From positions 45,155 through 109,154 of the forward strand of contig JAVTVY010025293.1 of the NCBI GenBank assembly GCA_036873755.1: DNA of 64,000 bases, written 5' to 3'. The stretch comes from Hanleya hanleyi. Lineage: Eukaryota; Mollusca; Polyplacophora; Lepidopleurida; Hanleyidae. A program made the translations under genes and the position numbers. The notes below the pieces were generated by a model. The model saw nothing but the letters and a program-made list of their open reading frames with translations, was not told the origin of the DNA and ran no database searches. Shown here one piece after another: positions 18,451 to 30,013 of this stretch (position 1 is its first letter; every line of letters starts with the position of its first letter).

Positions 18451-19361
18451 TATTGCTACTAGTTCAACAAGCTGAACCCTACTGACATTTAATTTTGTGA
18501 TATTGATTATGTAGGGTTCAGCCGTTGAACCGAAATTTCCTATCGCAAAATTTTTGCCTCCCGACCTGGGTAACAGCGGGTGTATTTGCGCTCATAAAAA
18601 TCCATAGTACCTGCCGCTTTGTGCTCGTTTGGATAGATTACATATTTGCCTACTTCTCTGGCCATTTATTTCCTCTGTTCAGCTCCTTTCGTTTCCATAA
18701 ACGACAAAAGAAAAAAATACCATCACTGACGAACTTCCAAACACGAAATCCGCCGCCATTTTCGAACACGCTCACGTGACCCTGATTCTCTCACGTGAGG
18801 TTATCCTAAATTCAGGATTACAAAAGTCGGAAAAACTGAATCCGCTCAGTCGACCCAGTCGCTTAGAGAGATGAAAAACCCCATGAATTACCTTTTTCAG
18901 TATGTGCCTTCTATTATGCTTGATATCGATAGTTACAATTTTACATTTAAATGCAGATAATGTGACAGCCTTATGAATGAGCCGTTTCCGACCTTCCTGT
19001 CGACAATCCCGAATTTACAAATGAGTCTCGTGCCACCATAGTGACATTTCAAAATGGCGGCGGATTTCGTTTTTGGAAGATCGTTCGCGATGATATTTTT
19101 TTCTTTTGCCGTTTATGGAAATGAAAGGAGGTAGACAGAGAAAATAAATGGCCAGGGCAGTAGGCAAATATGTATTCTATCCAAACGAGCACAAAGCGGC
19201 AGGTATTATCGATTTTTATGAGCGCAAATACACCCGCTGTTACCCAGTCGGGAGGCAAAAATTTTGCGATAGGAAATTTCGGTTCAACGGCTGAACCCTA
19301 CATAATCAATATCACAAAATTAAATATCAGTAGGGTTCAGCTTGTTGAACTAGTATTGCTA
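18451..19361. mobile_element. Foldback DNA element with 8-bp target duplication
   Basis: Element 18459-19353, flanked by TATTGCTA at 18451-18458 and 19354-19361. Terminal inverted repeats of about 300 bases start CTAGTTCAACAAGCTGAACC and are over 90 percent alike by eye; the loop is about 285 bases. Within each arm GTTCAAC/GCTGAACCCTAC recurs inverted, so the ends can fold on themselves. 8-bp duplications suggest mobilisation by a hAT-like transposase. No coding capacity. ORFs in the arms mirror each other and are not genes. Confidence 0.85.
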
Positions 19362-19465
19362 CTAGCTTTAATTTATCAGTAGAAGTTGAACTAGCTTTAA
19401 TTTATCAGTAGAAGTTGAACGATATGTGAATTTATCAGTAGAAGTTGAACGATATGTGAATTTAT
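19362..19465. repeat. Short tandem repeats beside the foldback element
   Basis: AATTTATCAGTAGAAGTTGAA recurs at least three times with alternating CTAGCTTT and CGATATGTG spacers. Confidence 0.7.
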
Positions 19466-20096
19466 TGAGATTCGCGTGTGTAAGTGGTTTGCGGTTACAA
19501 TTGGCAGCGTCATATCGCGCGAGACATAGGGGTAAAATTTGTGTCTTTCGCGGTAAAATGTGAAAACCTTGCTGACTAATCAGCGCGTATCTTTAACAGT
19601 GAAACCAACAAATTGTCATCTGAAGTGTCTTGAACTGAGGTCAACCCGGAAATGATCTACGATCAAGTGAAAAGAAGAGGAAATGTGCATAACGCCTGCA
19701 AAACACGATAAAACAAACGCTTTACCTGTCCAAGTGTTCCAAACTCATGAACTTGATTTGGAGGACATGTGTCTGTTGCTAACTAGAACGATATCAAAAT
19801 AATTAAGCTTGTGTCGGGCCCACAAAACTACCTTGATGTATAACAACACCCCCTCCCCTCCCACAAGCACAAATCAATGGCAATGTCCTTTGATACTCAC
19901 GTGAACAGTCAAATGAATTCTGGAATTCGTTGTTGTTGTTGGTTCTCAATTCACATCAAATCAGCGGACGCGCCACAACAGCATTATTATCAACCATAAG
20001 CTACATGGGAACCCGAAGCGGAACGGACTATAGCAAGAAAACGGCCCGTTCAGAAGACGTCTTGAAAAGTTTATTGAACATTCTCCAAATACTATT
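19466..20096. other. No gene recognised
   Basis: No domain-bearing frame. The right end is the target site of the LINE that begins at 20109. Confidence 0.5.
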
Positions 20097-20611
20097 TCGA
20101 GAGCGGATAATGTGCTTATTGTTGTTTTTGTCTGTGGATCAGGTAACGTATAACTGTTTTCCACATTTCTACTTTTTATTTATTAAATTGTCAACTCTTC
20201 TCACAGGGAGAGTCTGGCGTTAGTTGACAGTTTCTTCCGCCAAATTTCGGTCTTGTTAATTCTACGTGTATATAGCCTGTTTTTATTTGGTTTGTTTATT
20301 GCCACATAGGTATTTGGTGAATATGATATGCGACTAATGTATATAATCAGTAGGGTTTTCGTTTTATTGCTTTGTTGAACAAGGTCTTACTTTTTTTTCC
20401 ATTGCAAGTTCATGTTCAACTCGAAATGCCAAGGCTAGGCGTGGGACAAGCTGACGTTTGCTTTCACCTGTTATGATCACGCCACTGTCTGTCTGTAATT
20501 GTTTTTTTGTTATTTGTCATGTAAACCTGTGTGTCCCTCTTCGTGTACCGTTATGTTAAGTAACATCTGGAACTCCACCTTTTGTAAAAAGATAATTTGT
20601 GTTGTAGATGA

Positions 20612-21900
20612 ATTATCAGTGACATAACTATTCTCTCTATGAACGTCAGGGGATTACATTCTGAACGCAAAAAAACGCGTTGACATGTTTCACTGGCTGA
20701 GGAGGAAGAATTGTTCTATTATCTGTCTTCAAGAGACTCATGGCTGCAAGGAAACCGAAGAAACATGGGACAAGGATTGGGGGGCGCGGGGCGGGGAATA
20801 TATTTCTTTTTACCGCCATGGGACATCCAATAGTACAGGAGTTGCCATCTTGTTCAGAGACAATATTGACGTCACCTTTGAAAACTCGAACGTCGATGAA
20901 AATGGTAGATTTATTGTTCGTGACATAACATTACAAGATACCAAACTTACTATCGCTAGTGTATATGGGCCCAATGTCGACGACCCCAAATTCTATTCGC
21001 ATTTCTTCTAAATAATAAAAGATATGGGGAATAAAACAATAATCATAAATGGGGATTGGAATTTAGTCCAAGATTTTACTCTGGACACGTACAACTATGT
21101 TCGTATTAATATTAGATACAAAAAATCAACTCGATCTCGTAGATATCTGGAGAGAACAAAACTCGTTGTCCCGCCGTTATACTTGGCGACAAAATACAAG
21201 ATCGGGAATAAAGAAAAGTCGACTTGATTATTTTCTTGTATCCAACGATAGTTATATCCAGGGCGCACGAGCAGACATCGGTATCTCTTATAGGTAAGAT
21301 CATTCTTGCATCAAACTTAAAAACTGTTTCGCACGTCGCAAGCGAGGACCTGGGTACTGGAAATTTAATACCACCCTACTCGGTGATCCAAGTTATATAA
21401 AATTAGTGAAGAACACCATTGAAGGCTCTCTAGCACATGTTATGAGTATGGTGATATAAACGATTTGGAAAATGTCCATCTTAATATTGATGACCAAAGC
21501 TTTTTCGAATTTCTAAAAACGCAAATCAGAAGCGTAACCATCCCGTTCTCAGTTGCCAAAAAGAAAGAAAATATCAAAAAGAAAAGGAAATTGTTAAAAA
21601 AGAAAAATTTATATGTCTCGCGTCGAATGACTCTATATATGAAATAAAGGAAAAGTTGGACAATTTAAAAAAGGACCTAGAAGACACCAGGCCCTGGAAG
21701 GTGGAAGGGACGATAGTCCGGTCCAAAGCAAATATTATTGGTTATAGCGAGAAAAACTCGTCTGATTTTTCTTCATCAGAAAGGAGAAACTACATCGTGA
21801 AAACAATATCAGAATTAGAAACAGAGACGGGAACTGTTGATACTTTAGAAGATATTTTAAGAGAACTCAAATCTTTTTATAATAAACTGTACTCCGCACG
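20612..21900 (+). pseudogene. LINE ORF2, 5' part: AP endonuclease and RT linker
   Basis: Apurinic-type endonuclease motifs in order: ILSMNVRGLHSER near 20633, CLQETHG near 20729 (catalytic Glu), SVYGPN near 20960, INGDWNLV near 21048 (Asp/Asn) and SRLDYFLVSND near 21220. The reading shifts frame at the A-run near 20670 and around 21100. A TAA at 21296-21298 stands where the Ser of the final SDH motif is expected (DHS follows). A Lys-rich linker then runs to KSFYNKLYSAR at the insertion border. The endonuclease cuts the target for priming in functional LINEs; this copy cannot. Confidence 0.8.
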
Positions 21901-22753
21901 TGTTACCCACACATGCTTCGACCCTGCGACAAATAAAAACACAACATCAGTCGATTTGGTTTTCAAGTTCAGGCCTGGGCGACGGCACAACAATTGGTCT
22001 TTATTGCTAAACAATTTTAATGAACTGATATGGAATGCAACAATTTGAACTTGTATGTAATACAAATGGGAAAATAAACTGCACCAACTTTATAAGATGT
22101 TCTCTCTATACTACTAGTTCATTTTATGCATACTATGTGACTCGGCATTTTGCATGGTTTTGACAATATTGGCAAATAATCCAACATATAATTCAGTTAT
22201 ATGTGCTACCCTTCTAGTGATTTCAACGATTTCCCAATATTGCATGGAGTTTGAGACTCCGTTATTGCCGCTTGCATACATATTGCATTAACGTCATTTT
22301 TATGCAACAAATGACCGTAACATCCAATTAAACTATTGTTTTCCCTCTCATGTATTATCGTTAATAGTTTCCAACATCATTTATTCTATTTCACGTCGTA
22401 GTTTACACATTTCGACAACAAACGAAAACTGGGTACCACATAGCGCGGTTTACATGCAACGCACGTGACAAAACTAGTTTCAAGTAATCTGACAAATACA
22501 CTAATTTGAACTCATTAATTTCCAAGAACGATCACTCGGCAATGTCTGTTGACACTTTATCTCTGTAGTCTCTAAGAAAATATAATGTTATATAGTCCAT
22601 ACCTGCGACAAATAAAAACACAACATCAGTCGATTTGGTTTTCAAGTTCAGGCCTGGGCGACGGCACAACAATTGGTGACGTCACAGACAGCTATACTCC
22701 GTCGCAGGGACGTTTCATAAGACTACATCACTGCCGTATGTGTGGGTCTCACA
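21901..22753 (-). repeat. 3' LTR of gypsy element
   Basis: On the minus strand it begins TGTGAGACCC and ends GGGTAACA (TG...CA). AATAAA on the minus strand at about 22002-22007 may be the polyadenylation signal. A 76-base segment is repeated inside the LTR (21923-21998 and 22602-22677). Confidence 0.92.
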
Positions 22754-22764
22754 TTCTCCCCTGG
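22754..22764 (-). promoter_or_regulatory. Polypurine tract
   Basis: AGGGGAGAA lies directly before the 3' LTR in element orientation, the expected place for plus-strand priming. Confidence 0.65.
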
Positions 22765-23261
22765 ACAAAAATGTCGTCCGCGACATTTATGGTCTTTGCT
22801 AACCATTTACTAGATGCCCTACCACACATACTCTAAAAGTTCATATTGGATTCTATGAAAGATTATTACAGTCCAACAGTCATGTTCTGTTATTCTAGTC
22901 ATATTCACTGTGACACAGCCACAGGAATACACATGTTCACGGTTGATGACAACTGTGGAAGTTCGCAAGTCCAAATTAGGAGGTTGTTCACAAAGATAAC
23001 ATTCCTTCGGCATCAACGGTCAGCCATAATCGCGAATCACTGGATACTCCTACTCCAGAGTCACGATCGAACTTTAGGTCACTTGAGGTTGATCAGACCA
23101 CGGTGAACACTTAAGTCCTTGGGATATTTCCCCTATTAAAATGGAATGTTAGCGAACTGCTTTTCAGCGATCGGACCACAATATCCACACAAGAATGAAT
23201 ACAGGAACTCCTTATTCACAAATGCACATTTTGAATCCTGTAAAATGGCGATTTTCACTGA
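22765..23261 (-). other. Untranslated region between pol and 3' LTR
   Basis: About 500 bases with no open frame of note in element orientation; in particular no env-like protein with signal peptide or membrane anchor. Confidence 0.6.
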
Positions 23262-26200
23262 TCACACAAACATAATCGATCCTGGTGGAATGCCCATGCC
23301 ACCAGAATTCACAGGCATCCATGGAGCACACATCTCTGGTGGGCATGCCATCCACATAACGGGTACTGGTTGTAACATATTCACATTCGTACCTCGACGA
23401 AAAACAGGCTGTCCAAGCGACTCGTATGTCAATGTTCTCGGTGGTTGTCTTGACCGATGGGGTCGAGTTGGTTGTTCAGGAGGTGACAGTACAGATCCCT
23501 CACCACAAGGCGATGACAAAGACGAGCCATCCTGTTCACTAGGCCGAACATTTTCCTGGACTGGACACGTAGAACGATGATCCTGTGCCTGTGGAACACG
23601 CGGTCGCGGAGTGAAATCTCGCACTGTCGGGTCAAGGCCCGGGGCACAAAGCCTTGTCGATCTTTCAGGTTGGCTCCGAGGTGGGAAATCGTCGTCGTCT
23701 TCGTCAGAAGATACATCTTCGTCTGACACCCGAGTAGACTGACGTGTCACAGGAGCAGATTTGGGCGGGTTCCTCGCACGTTGCTGTAGATTCGCTGGGT
23801 TGGTTTCCTCAGACAAACACTCACATGGCAGTAGTAAGTTGCGATGAAGGACTCTGGTCCTCCCAAGACCACATTCCGGCTTGACAAGATAAACTGGAGT
23901 ATCAGCTCCCATACGTTTCACCACCACATGTATCTGGTCTTCCCAGTGTGACCGAAGCTTACCAGGGCCACCTCTAGGAGTCAAATTGCGGACTAACACA
24001 CGATCTCCTGGATGCAGGGCGCCTGCATGGGCTCGTTTGTCGTAGCTTTTCTTACCACGACTAGAAGCTTTTCCAGAGTTCTCTGACGCGATTTTGTAAG
24101 CTTCCTCCATTTCCGCCTTCCACCGCTCAGCGTACGCCTGGAGAGTAACTTCTTGACCGTCCGATTTCAAATTGAAAGCCAGGTCAATCGGCAGTTTCGG
24201 GGAGCGACCAAACAGAAGATAAAAAGGCGAGAAACCTGTTGATTCGTGTTTGGTACAATTGTAAGCATGCACCACCTTGTTCAAGGATTCATGCCACCTT
24301 GATTTCTGTTTCTCTGGCAGTGTTCTAAGCATTCCGAGAAGAGTAGAATTGAACTTTTCCACTTGCCCATTCCCCTGGGGATGGTAAGGTGTCGTCCTCG
24401 AACGCGTCATTCCTGATAGCTTTTCTAACTGACGAAACAAAGTGTTCTCAAACTCGGCTCCCTGGTCATGATGAATACGCTCCGGGAAACCAAAGCGTGG
24501 AATGAAATCACTGAAAATCTTATCCGCTGCAGCTTTTGCGGATTTGTTCCGTGTTGGATAAGCCTGCGAGAAGCGCGTAAAATGGTCGACTATACACAAG
24601 ATGTATTCATAACCCCCGCTACTCCTCTCAAGATGAAGATAGTCGATGGAAATCAGCTCAAAGGGTGATGACGTTTTGATGTTCTGCATGGGAGCCTTTG
24701 CTGGTACATGGGGCCTCTTCTGCTTGACACAGCTACAGAGTTTCGTGATGTGATGCTCAATGTACCGCTGCATACGTGGCCAATAAAACCGTTCCCTGGC
24801 CAGCGAAAACACACGCTCACTACCCAAATGACCCATGTCTTCATGGAGCTGGTGAAGCACAAGACGACGATATTTCTTAGGTAGCACAAGTTGGTTGATC
24901 TTGTTGATTTTGCGACGAAGTATTCCATCCTCCCCAATCTCGAGTTTGTTCCACTGATGAAACAATGTTCGGGCTTCACAGTGCTCTTTTGAAGCACCCG
25001 GGGATGGTTTCTGGCCAACAAGTTTTGCTTTCAGCACAAGGCCAATGGCTGGATCCTCTTCCTGAGCAGCTTTCATCTGCATTGTACTGACTTCCGACAT
25101 AACACTGACGTCTTCTGCTTCATGCACAGACTCAATATTTGTCGACAAAGATGCGATCCAGGGAATGTGATCCTGCTCTTGGATGCGCGACACCTGCACC
25201 ACTGCAGATATGACCTCGGACTGCACTTCTTCGGTACACATGTCCATATAATCTTCCATCTGCAAAGGACTACGTGATAAAGTATCTGCGTCTGCATTCG
25301 CTTTTCCGGGCCGGTATTTGATGTCGAAGTGATAGTCTGCTAGTTCAGCGACCCATCGATGTCCAGTGGCTGTCAGCTTTGCTGAGGTAAGTATATATGT
25401 CAACGGGTTGTTGTCTGTATAGACACGGAAACCAGGTGAGTGGTATAAGATATCGCGGAATTTATCCGTGATTGCCCACTTTAGGGCAAGAAACTCTAGT
25501 TTACCAGAATGAAGATGATATTTCTGTTCCGCTGCTGACAAAGTTCTTGAGCCATATCCCACAACCCTTAGCCGATCAGCCTGTCGCTGGTACAACACTG
25601 CTCCCAGACCTGCCTCCGAAGCATCAGTATGTAAAATGAATGTTTTGCTGAAGTCCGGGTAGGCCATTATGGGGGGACTAACAAGACAATCCAATAGCCC
25701 CTCAAGTATCTCCTGATGGTTCGGTGTCCATGTGACCTTTTGTCCCGATGGTACCTGCCCAGTTCGCCGTTTGCCATCCTTGATGTTCTTATTGTTTCGA
25801 CCTTCTGGTGGACCCTTCAGCAGTTCATACAAGGGTTTTGCCCTTCTGGAAAAGTCCTGTATGTACTTCCGATAATACCCCAATAGTCCGAGTACTTTTC
25901 GAACTTCACCGACAGTCTTTGGCGTTTTCGTCTTTAATGCTACTACAGCTTCTGTATCTGCTGGGTCCATGCGGTAACCATCCCTCGATACTATCATGCC
26001 AAGGTATCTTACCTCTCGACGGAACAAGTCGCACTTTTTAGCTTTCAGTTTGGCACCACACTCCTTCACGCGCTTCAGCACTCGGCGCACATGCTCGACA
26101 TGTTCCTCGAAGGATTTGCTGTATATCAGGATGTCGTCGATGTAGGGCATACATATTTTATCTCTGTCATCACCAAGGCACTCCTCCATGCAACGTTGAA

Positions 26201-27761
26201 ATGCTGCCGGGGCGTTCATGAGGCCAAACGGGACCCTGACCCATTGGTAAAGTCCCCAGGGGGTCACGAAGGCAGTAAGTGGACGACTGTTTGGTGCCAT
26301 GAAACCCTGATGGTAGGCCCTCCCCTGGTCAAGAGTTGAAAACCATGAACATCCACCGAGATTTTGCAGAACATCCTGGATCCTTGGAATAGGTTGACGG
26401 TTAGGGGTAGTTTTCTTGTTTAGCTCCCTGTAGTCGATACACAATCGAAGGCCACCGTCCTTCTTCCGCACACATACCATAGGTGAGGCATAAGGCGATG
26501 AAGACTTCACGATCCATTCCCTGTTCAGCAGATCCTGTATGTACTCCTTAACTTCATCATACATTGGGCGAGGTATCGACACATAGGATTTATTCACAGG
26601 CTTGTCATCAGTCAGCTCGATGTCTAGTTCCAAATTTCTTATCAAACCAATGTCCTGTTCATTCCGAGCAAAAGCACCCGATTCTTCTCTCAGCATGTTT
26701 TCGACGATATTCTTCTCTGCCCTTGTCATGTCCTTCAAGTCTACTTCTGGCAACCACAAATCACTGGATTCAGTATGATTGGTGGCCTTGGGTTGGGCTT
26801 GGTGATACCGAGCTGTTTCAGAAGCAACCTTGGCCGGATCCTCAACACGTTTGACATCCATAGGTATAATCGACCTCACCAGTTGCAAGCGTCCCAAGAC
26901 CGTACGACCGCCAAGGACAATGTCAGAATTTGTGTTATTAGCCAAAGGAATTGACACCTTACTCACATTTCCCCTGGGCAACTTCACCAATGTCTCTTGG
27001 ATCCCAAGTCCGTTTGTCCATGTCGACTCTTGCTCAGGCTCAAAGAACGCATCAAGTGGTTCCTCTACAGGTCCAGGACGAACAATACACTTCGCCACTA
27101 CAACCTCACCAGGCGCAATCTTGAGGCTACGTTTTGGGGTACGTATCACACAAAAATCATCAGGGTCATTCTCGTGAATGAAATTTCCAAGCGGCTTGAT
27201 GTTTTGCACCTTCACACCTGGAAAGGTGTGTGATATCACTGGTCTGGTATCTGAACTCGAACCAGTCTCCTGACGAACAAGTTCCTCGATCACATTGTAT
27301 CCGATAATGGGATTGAATGCATTATCAGTTGCCACCAGCATAGGCACAAACAAGGGTTTTGTCAGTCCACACCCCTTGTCAAGCTGGATGGACACTTCTA
27401 CAAATCCATCATATGGGATCTTGGTTCCGTTTGCTGCAAACAGCTCCAATTCTGGTTCACCTAGAAGAGAGTCAATCCCTTTGATTTCATGTCCCGGAAG
27501 ATGCTCACTTACCCAATATCTGGAAATGATGGACACCTGTGCACCTGTGTCCCACAATGCATCAACCTCTTTCCCATTAAGGATCACCCTCACAGTACAT
27601 CTTTTCCCCACTAGCTTTATTAATTTAGAATGTGCTTTCGGGGTCAGATGACTGGTAGATGACTTTGTAGTGTTAACATTGATAAAGTTCACATGAGATT
27701 GGGACTGAACAGTTTCTTCGGCTACACCCTGTCCCATGGTTGCAGCCGACGCTCGTTTCCC
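23262..27761 (-). CDS. pol: gypsy Pol polyprotein (PR-RT-RNaseH-IN)
   Basis: Entered from gag by a -1 shift at 27755-27761; the frame itself is open from 27833, giving up to 1523 residues. Domains in order: aspartic protease ([12 protein letters not shown], Asp near residue 95); RT with [28 protein letters not shown] and the YIDD box at 26133-26144; RNase H ([15 protein letters not shown]); integrase zinc finger ([17 protein letters not shown], then a CSCVKQK pair); DDE core with [17 protein letters not shown] and [14 protein letters not shown]; and an acidic, Pro-rich tail. All catalytic residues are present and no frame break is visible. It copies the RNA genome and integrates the DNA. The order RT-RNaseH-IN and the sequence type place it in Ty3/gypsy (Metaviridae). 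Confidence 0.93.
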   Translation of the reverse strand, partial: GKRASAATMGQGVAEETVQSQSHVNFINVNTTKSSTSHLTPKAHSKLIKLVGKRCTVRVILNGKEVDALWDTGAQVSIISRYWVSEHLPGHEIKGIDSLLGEPELELFAANGTKIPYDGFVEVSIQLDKGCGLTKPLFVPMLVATDNAFNPIIGYNVIEELVRQETGSSSDTRPVISHTFPGVKVQNIKPLGNFIHENDPDDFCVIRTPKRSLKIAPGEVVVAKCIVRPGPVEEPLDAFFEPEQESTWTNGLGIQETLVKLPRGNVSKVSIPLANNTNSDIVLGGRTVLGRLQLVRSIIPMDVKRVEDPAKVASETARYHQAQPKATNHTESSDLWLPEVDLKDMTRAEKNIVENMLREESGAFARNEQDIGLIRNLELDIELTDDKPVNKSYVSIPRPMYDEVKEYIQDLLNREWIVKSSSPYASPMVCVRKKDGGLRLCIDYRELNKKTTPNRQPIPRIQDVLQNLGGCSWFSTLDQGRAYHQGFMAPNSRPLTAFVTPWGLYQWVRVPFGLMNAPAAFQRCMEECLGDDRDKICMPYIDDILIYSKSFEEHVEHVRRVLKRVKECGAKLKAKKCDLFRREVRYLGMIVSRDGYRMDPADTEAVVALKTKTPKTVGEVRKVLGLLGYYRKYIQDFSRRAKPLYELLKGPPEGRNNKNIKDGKRRTGQVPSGQKVTWTPNHQEILEGLLDCLVSPPIMAYPDFSKTFILHTDASEAGLGAVLYQRQADRLRVVGYGSRTLSAAEQKYHLHSGKLEFLALKWAITDKFRDILYHSPGFRVYTDNNPLTYILTSAKLTATGHRWVAELADYHFDIKYRPGKANADADTLSRSPLQMEDYMDMCTEEVQSEVISAVVQVSRIQEQDHIPWIASLSTNIESVHEAEDVSVMSEVSTMQMKAAQEEDPAIGLVLKAKLVGQKPSPGASKEHCEARTLFHQWNKLEIGEDGILRRKINKINQLVLPKKYRRLVLHQLHEDMGHLGSERVFSLARERFYWPRMQRYIEHHITKLCSCVKQKRPHVPAKAPMQNIKTSSPFELISIDYLHLERSSGGYEYILCIVDHFTRFSQAYPTRNKSAKAAADKIFSDFIPRFGFPERIHHDQGAEFENTLFRQLEKLSGMTRSRTTPYHPQGNGQVEKFNSTLLGMLRTLPEKQKSRWHESLNKVVHAYNCTKHESTGFSPFYLLFGRSPKLPIDLAFNLKSDGQEVTLQAYAERWKAEMEEAYKIASENSGKASSRGKKSYDKRAHAGALHPGDRVLVRNLTPRGGPGKLRSHWEDQIHVVVKRMGADTPVYLVKPECGLGRTRVLHRNLLLPCECLSEETNPANLQQRARNPPKSAPVTRQSTRVSDEDVSSDEDDDDFPPRSQPERSTRLCAPGLDPTVRDFTPRPRVPQAQDHRSTCPVQENVRPSEQDGSSLSSPCGEGSVLSPPEQPTRPHRSRQPPRTLTYESLGQPVFRRGTNVNMLQPVPVMWMACPPEMCAPWMPVNSGGMGIPPGSIMFV
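27718..27761 (-). promoter_or_regulatory. -1 ribosomal frameshift signal between gag and pol
   Basis: On the minus strand the heptamer GGGAAAC (27761-27755) lies in gag phase as G GGA AAC, the canonical slippery form. After a 5-base spacer, TCGGCTGCA (27749-27741) can pair with TGTAGCCGA (27726-27718) in a 9-bp stem with one G-U pair and a 14-base loop. The pol frame is -1 relative to gag, exactly as the signal requires, and the gag stop lies just beyond, at 27724-27722. Confidence 0.85.
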
Positions 27762-29032
27762 AAACTGGTCTGCTTTTGCAGACATCCCGCTCTCCAATGT
27801 TCCGCTGAACCACACGAATAACAATGTCGACACTCATTGCCCTTTCCAGTCTTCCTACATGTAGCACATCCCCTCGGTTGCTGTGATGGTCTGTTGTATC
27901 TCACAGAACGCTTCTCCATGTTTGGCTCTGGACTCTGCGCAGAACAAACCATCTCTTTTATCTGAGCAATGTCATCTCTTAATTCATCAATTTCATCCAT
28001 TAACCGACCTTTGACTGGTGTTTTGATTTTGCCCCTTTTGACCTGATCATGTGCTGATTCTATTTTCTCAACCTCACCATTGCCACTTGGTGAGACAGAA
28101 CTCACTTTCACTTTCGGTTTTCCCATCTTTTTTTGTCTCTCTGTCTCAAATGACATTGCCCTGCTCACCTCGGCAAGGAGAACTTCATCTTTAACCTCAA
28201 TATCCCGTAAGAACGGTGAAAGGTGGACACGCACAACATCATTTTGCAGACCTGTTTCAAAGGCATGCAAAAACATTTGTTGAACCAATCTCGGATCATA
28301 GTTGATGTCAGACTCAGATTCCTGTGACGCGAATCCAACCCTTTGTCTCATGTCCATAGCTCTCACAAGGAAGTTGGAAGCCGTTTCCTTCTGAGTTTGT
28401 GCAATATGGGATAGTTCACTATATAACTCAGTGGTGGATTTTTCATGGAAATGATGACGAAGTTTCTGTCGTAGTACAGGTAGCGTTCTGTCCTTGTTCA
28501 ATGTGAGATAACTTCTCAGGCAATGTCCTGGAGTAACTGCGCGTATCACAGCGTGGTAAATCTCATGATCAGTATAGCCTTTTTCTGCAGCTGCGTCTAT
28601 TTGGTGAATCAAACTCAAGAAAGTCAGCTTATCTTTTTGCCCAGGATCTGCAATTTGACCAGAGATTTTCAGTTCACGTCTCCAGGAAACTGAACAATCA
28701 TGGTTATGATGCTCATCCAATACATGTCTTGGCCGGTTATGACTCTCGATTGACTCGGCCTGAACCACATCACCATTGTGTAAGTCTTGTTCTCCGCCAG
28801 TCAGATGGGTCAGTAAACTCCTATAAACTGCCAGTCCATGATCATCTAATGTTGTGACGGCATCACTCTCCAGATAAGTTACAAGTCCTTTTATCAACAA
28901 TTGTCTCGTTTTTTCTGCCAACTGTGCATCTTCTAGTTCCAGAAATGTATACAGTTCTCTTAGGTCAGTAGATGGTTGTTGATAAAGAAGTCCAATGACT
29001 TCCAACTGTAGATTTTCCATTGGGTTCGCCAT
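27722..29032 (-). CDS. gag: gypsy Gag with one CCHC zinc knuckle
   Basis: 436 residues from ATG 29032, 128 bases inside the 5' LTR border. The N-terminal two thirds are helical (matrix/capsid-like), for example [21 protein letters not shown] basic/acidic linker with a coiled-coil-prone [16 protein letters not shown] follows, then a nucleocapsid part with [14 protein letters not shown], a perfect C-X2-C-X4-H-X4-C knuckle that binds RNA in this family. The start was chosen as the first ATG of the frame after the primer-binding site. The frame is intact and its end overlaps pol by about 110 bases with the frameshift signal inside the overlap. Confidence 0.9.
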   Translation of the reverse strand: MANPMENLQLEVIGLLYQQPSTDLRELYTFLELEDAQLAEKTRQLLIKGLVTYLESDAVTTLDDHGLAVYRSLLTHLTGGEQDLHNGDVVQAESIESHNRPRHVLDEHHNHDCSVSWRRELKISGQIADPGQKDKLTFLSLIHQIDAAAEKGYTDHEIYHAVIRAVTPGHCLRSYLTLNKDRTLPVLRQKLRHHFHEKSTTELYSELSHIAQTQKETASNFLVRAMDMRQRVGFASQESESDINYDPRLVQQMFLHAFETGLQNDVVRVHLSPFLRDIEVKDEVLLAEVSRAMSFETERQKKMGKPKVKVSSVSPSGNGEVEKIESAHDQVKRGKIKTPVKGRLMDEIDELRDDIAQIKEMVCSAQSPEPNMEKRSVRYNRPSQQPRGCATCRKTGKGNECRHCYSCGSAEHWRAGCLQKQTSLGNERRLQPWDRV

Positions 29033-29139
29033 ATCGGGATTACTCTGCGATTGTTCACACTATCAACAAAGTTCACAACTCTTACTTCAGTAAGCAGCTT
29101 GTCAATGTTTCAGCTGAATCACTTCCAGATTAACCCGAT

Positions 29140-29156
29140 CCTGGTCAAGCTCGCCA
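29140..29156 (-). promoter_or_regulatory. Primer-binding site
   Basis: TGGCGAGCTTGACCAGG on the minus strand begins 4 bases after the 5' LTR end and starts with TGG, complementary to a tRNA CCA tail. The tRNA species is not assigned. Confidence 0.6.
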
Positions 29157-29160
29157 GATT

Positions 29161-30013
29161 TGTTACCCACACATGCTTCGACCCTGCGACAAATAAAAAC
29201 ACAACATCAGTCGATTTGGTTTTCAAGTTCAGGCCTGGGCGACGGCACAACAATTGGTCTTTATTGCTAAACAATTTTAATGAACTGATATGGAATGCAA
29301 CAATTTGAACTTGTATGTAATACAAATGGGAAAATAAACTGCACCAACTTTATAAGATGTTCTCTCTATACTACTAGTTCATTTTATGCATACTATGTGA
29401 CTCGGCATTTTGCATGGTTTTGACAATATTGGCAAATAATCCAACATATAATTCAGTTATATGTGCTACCCTTCTAGTGATTTCAACGATTTCCCAATAT
29501 TGCATGGAGTTTGAGACTCCGTTATTGCCGCTTGCATACATATTGCATTAACGTCATTTTTATGCAACAAATGACCGTAACATCCAATTAAACTATTGTT
29601 TTCCCTCTCATGTATTATCGTTAATAGTTTCCAACATCATTTATTCTATTTCACGTCGTAGTTTACACATTTCGACAACAAACGAAAACTGGGTACCACA
29701 TAGCGCGGTTTACATGCAACGCACGTGACAAAACTAGTTTCAAGTAATCTGACAAATACACTAATTTGAACTCATTAATTTCCAAGAACGATCACTCGGC
29801 AATGTCTGTTGACACTTTATCTCTGTAGTCTCTAAGAAAATATAATGTTATATAGTCCATACCTGCGACAAATAAAAACACAACATCAGTCGATTTGGTT
29901 TTCAAGTTCAGGCCTGGGCGACGGCACAACAATTGGTGACGTCACAGACAGCTATACTCCGTCGCAGGGACGTTTCATAAGACTACATCACTGCCGTATG
30001 TGTGGGTCTCACA
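29161..30013 (-). repeat. 5' LTR of gypsy element
   Basis: 853 bases, identical by eye to 21901-22753, including the internal 76-base repeat (29183-29258 and 29862-29937). It would carry the promoter of the element. Confidence 0.92.

Noticed and set aside
18525..19258. Mirror frames in foldback arms (18525-18779 and 19049-19258)
   Set aside because: The two peptides are the same sequence read from opposite arms; inverted repeat, not genes.
22765..23261. Possible env gene of the gypsy element
   Set aside because: No open frame in element orientation with signal peptide or membrane anchor.
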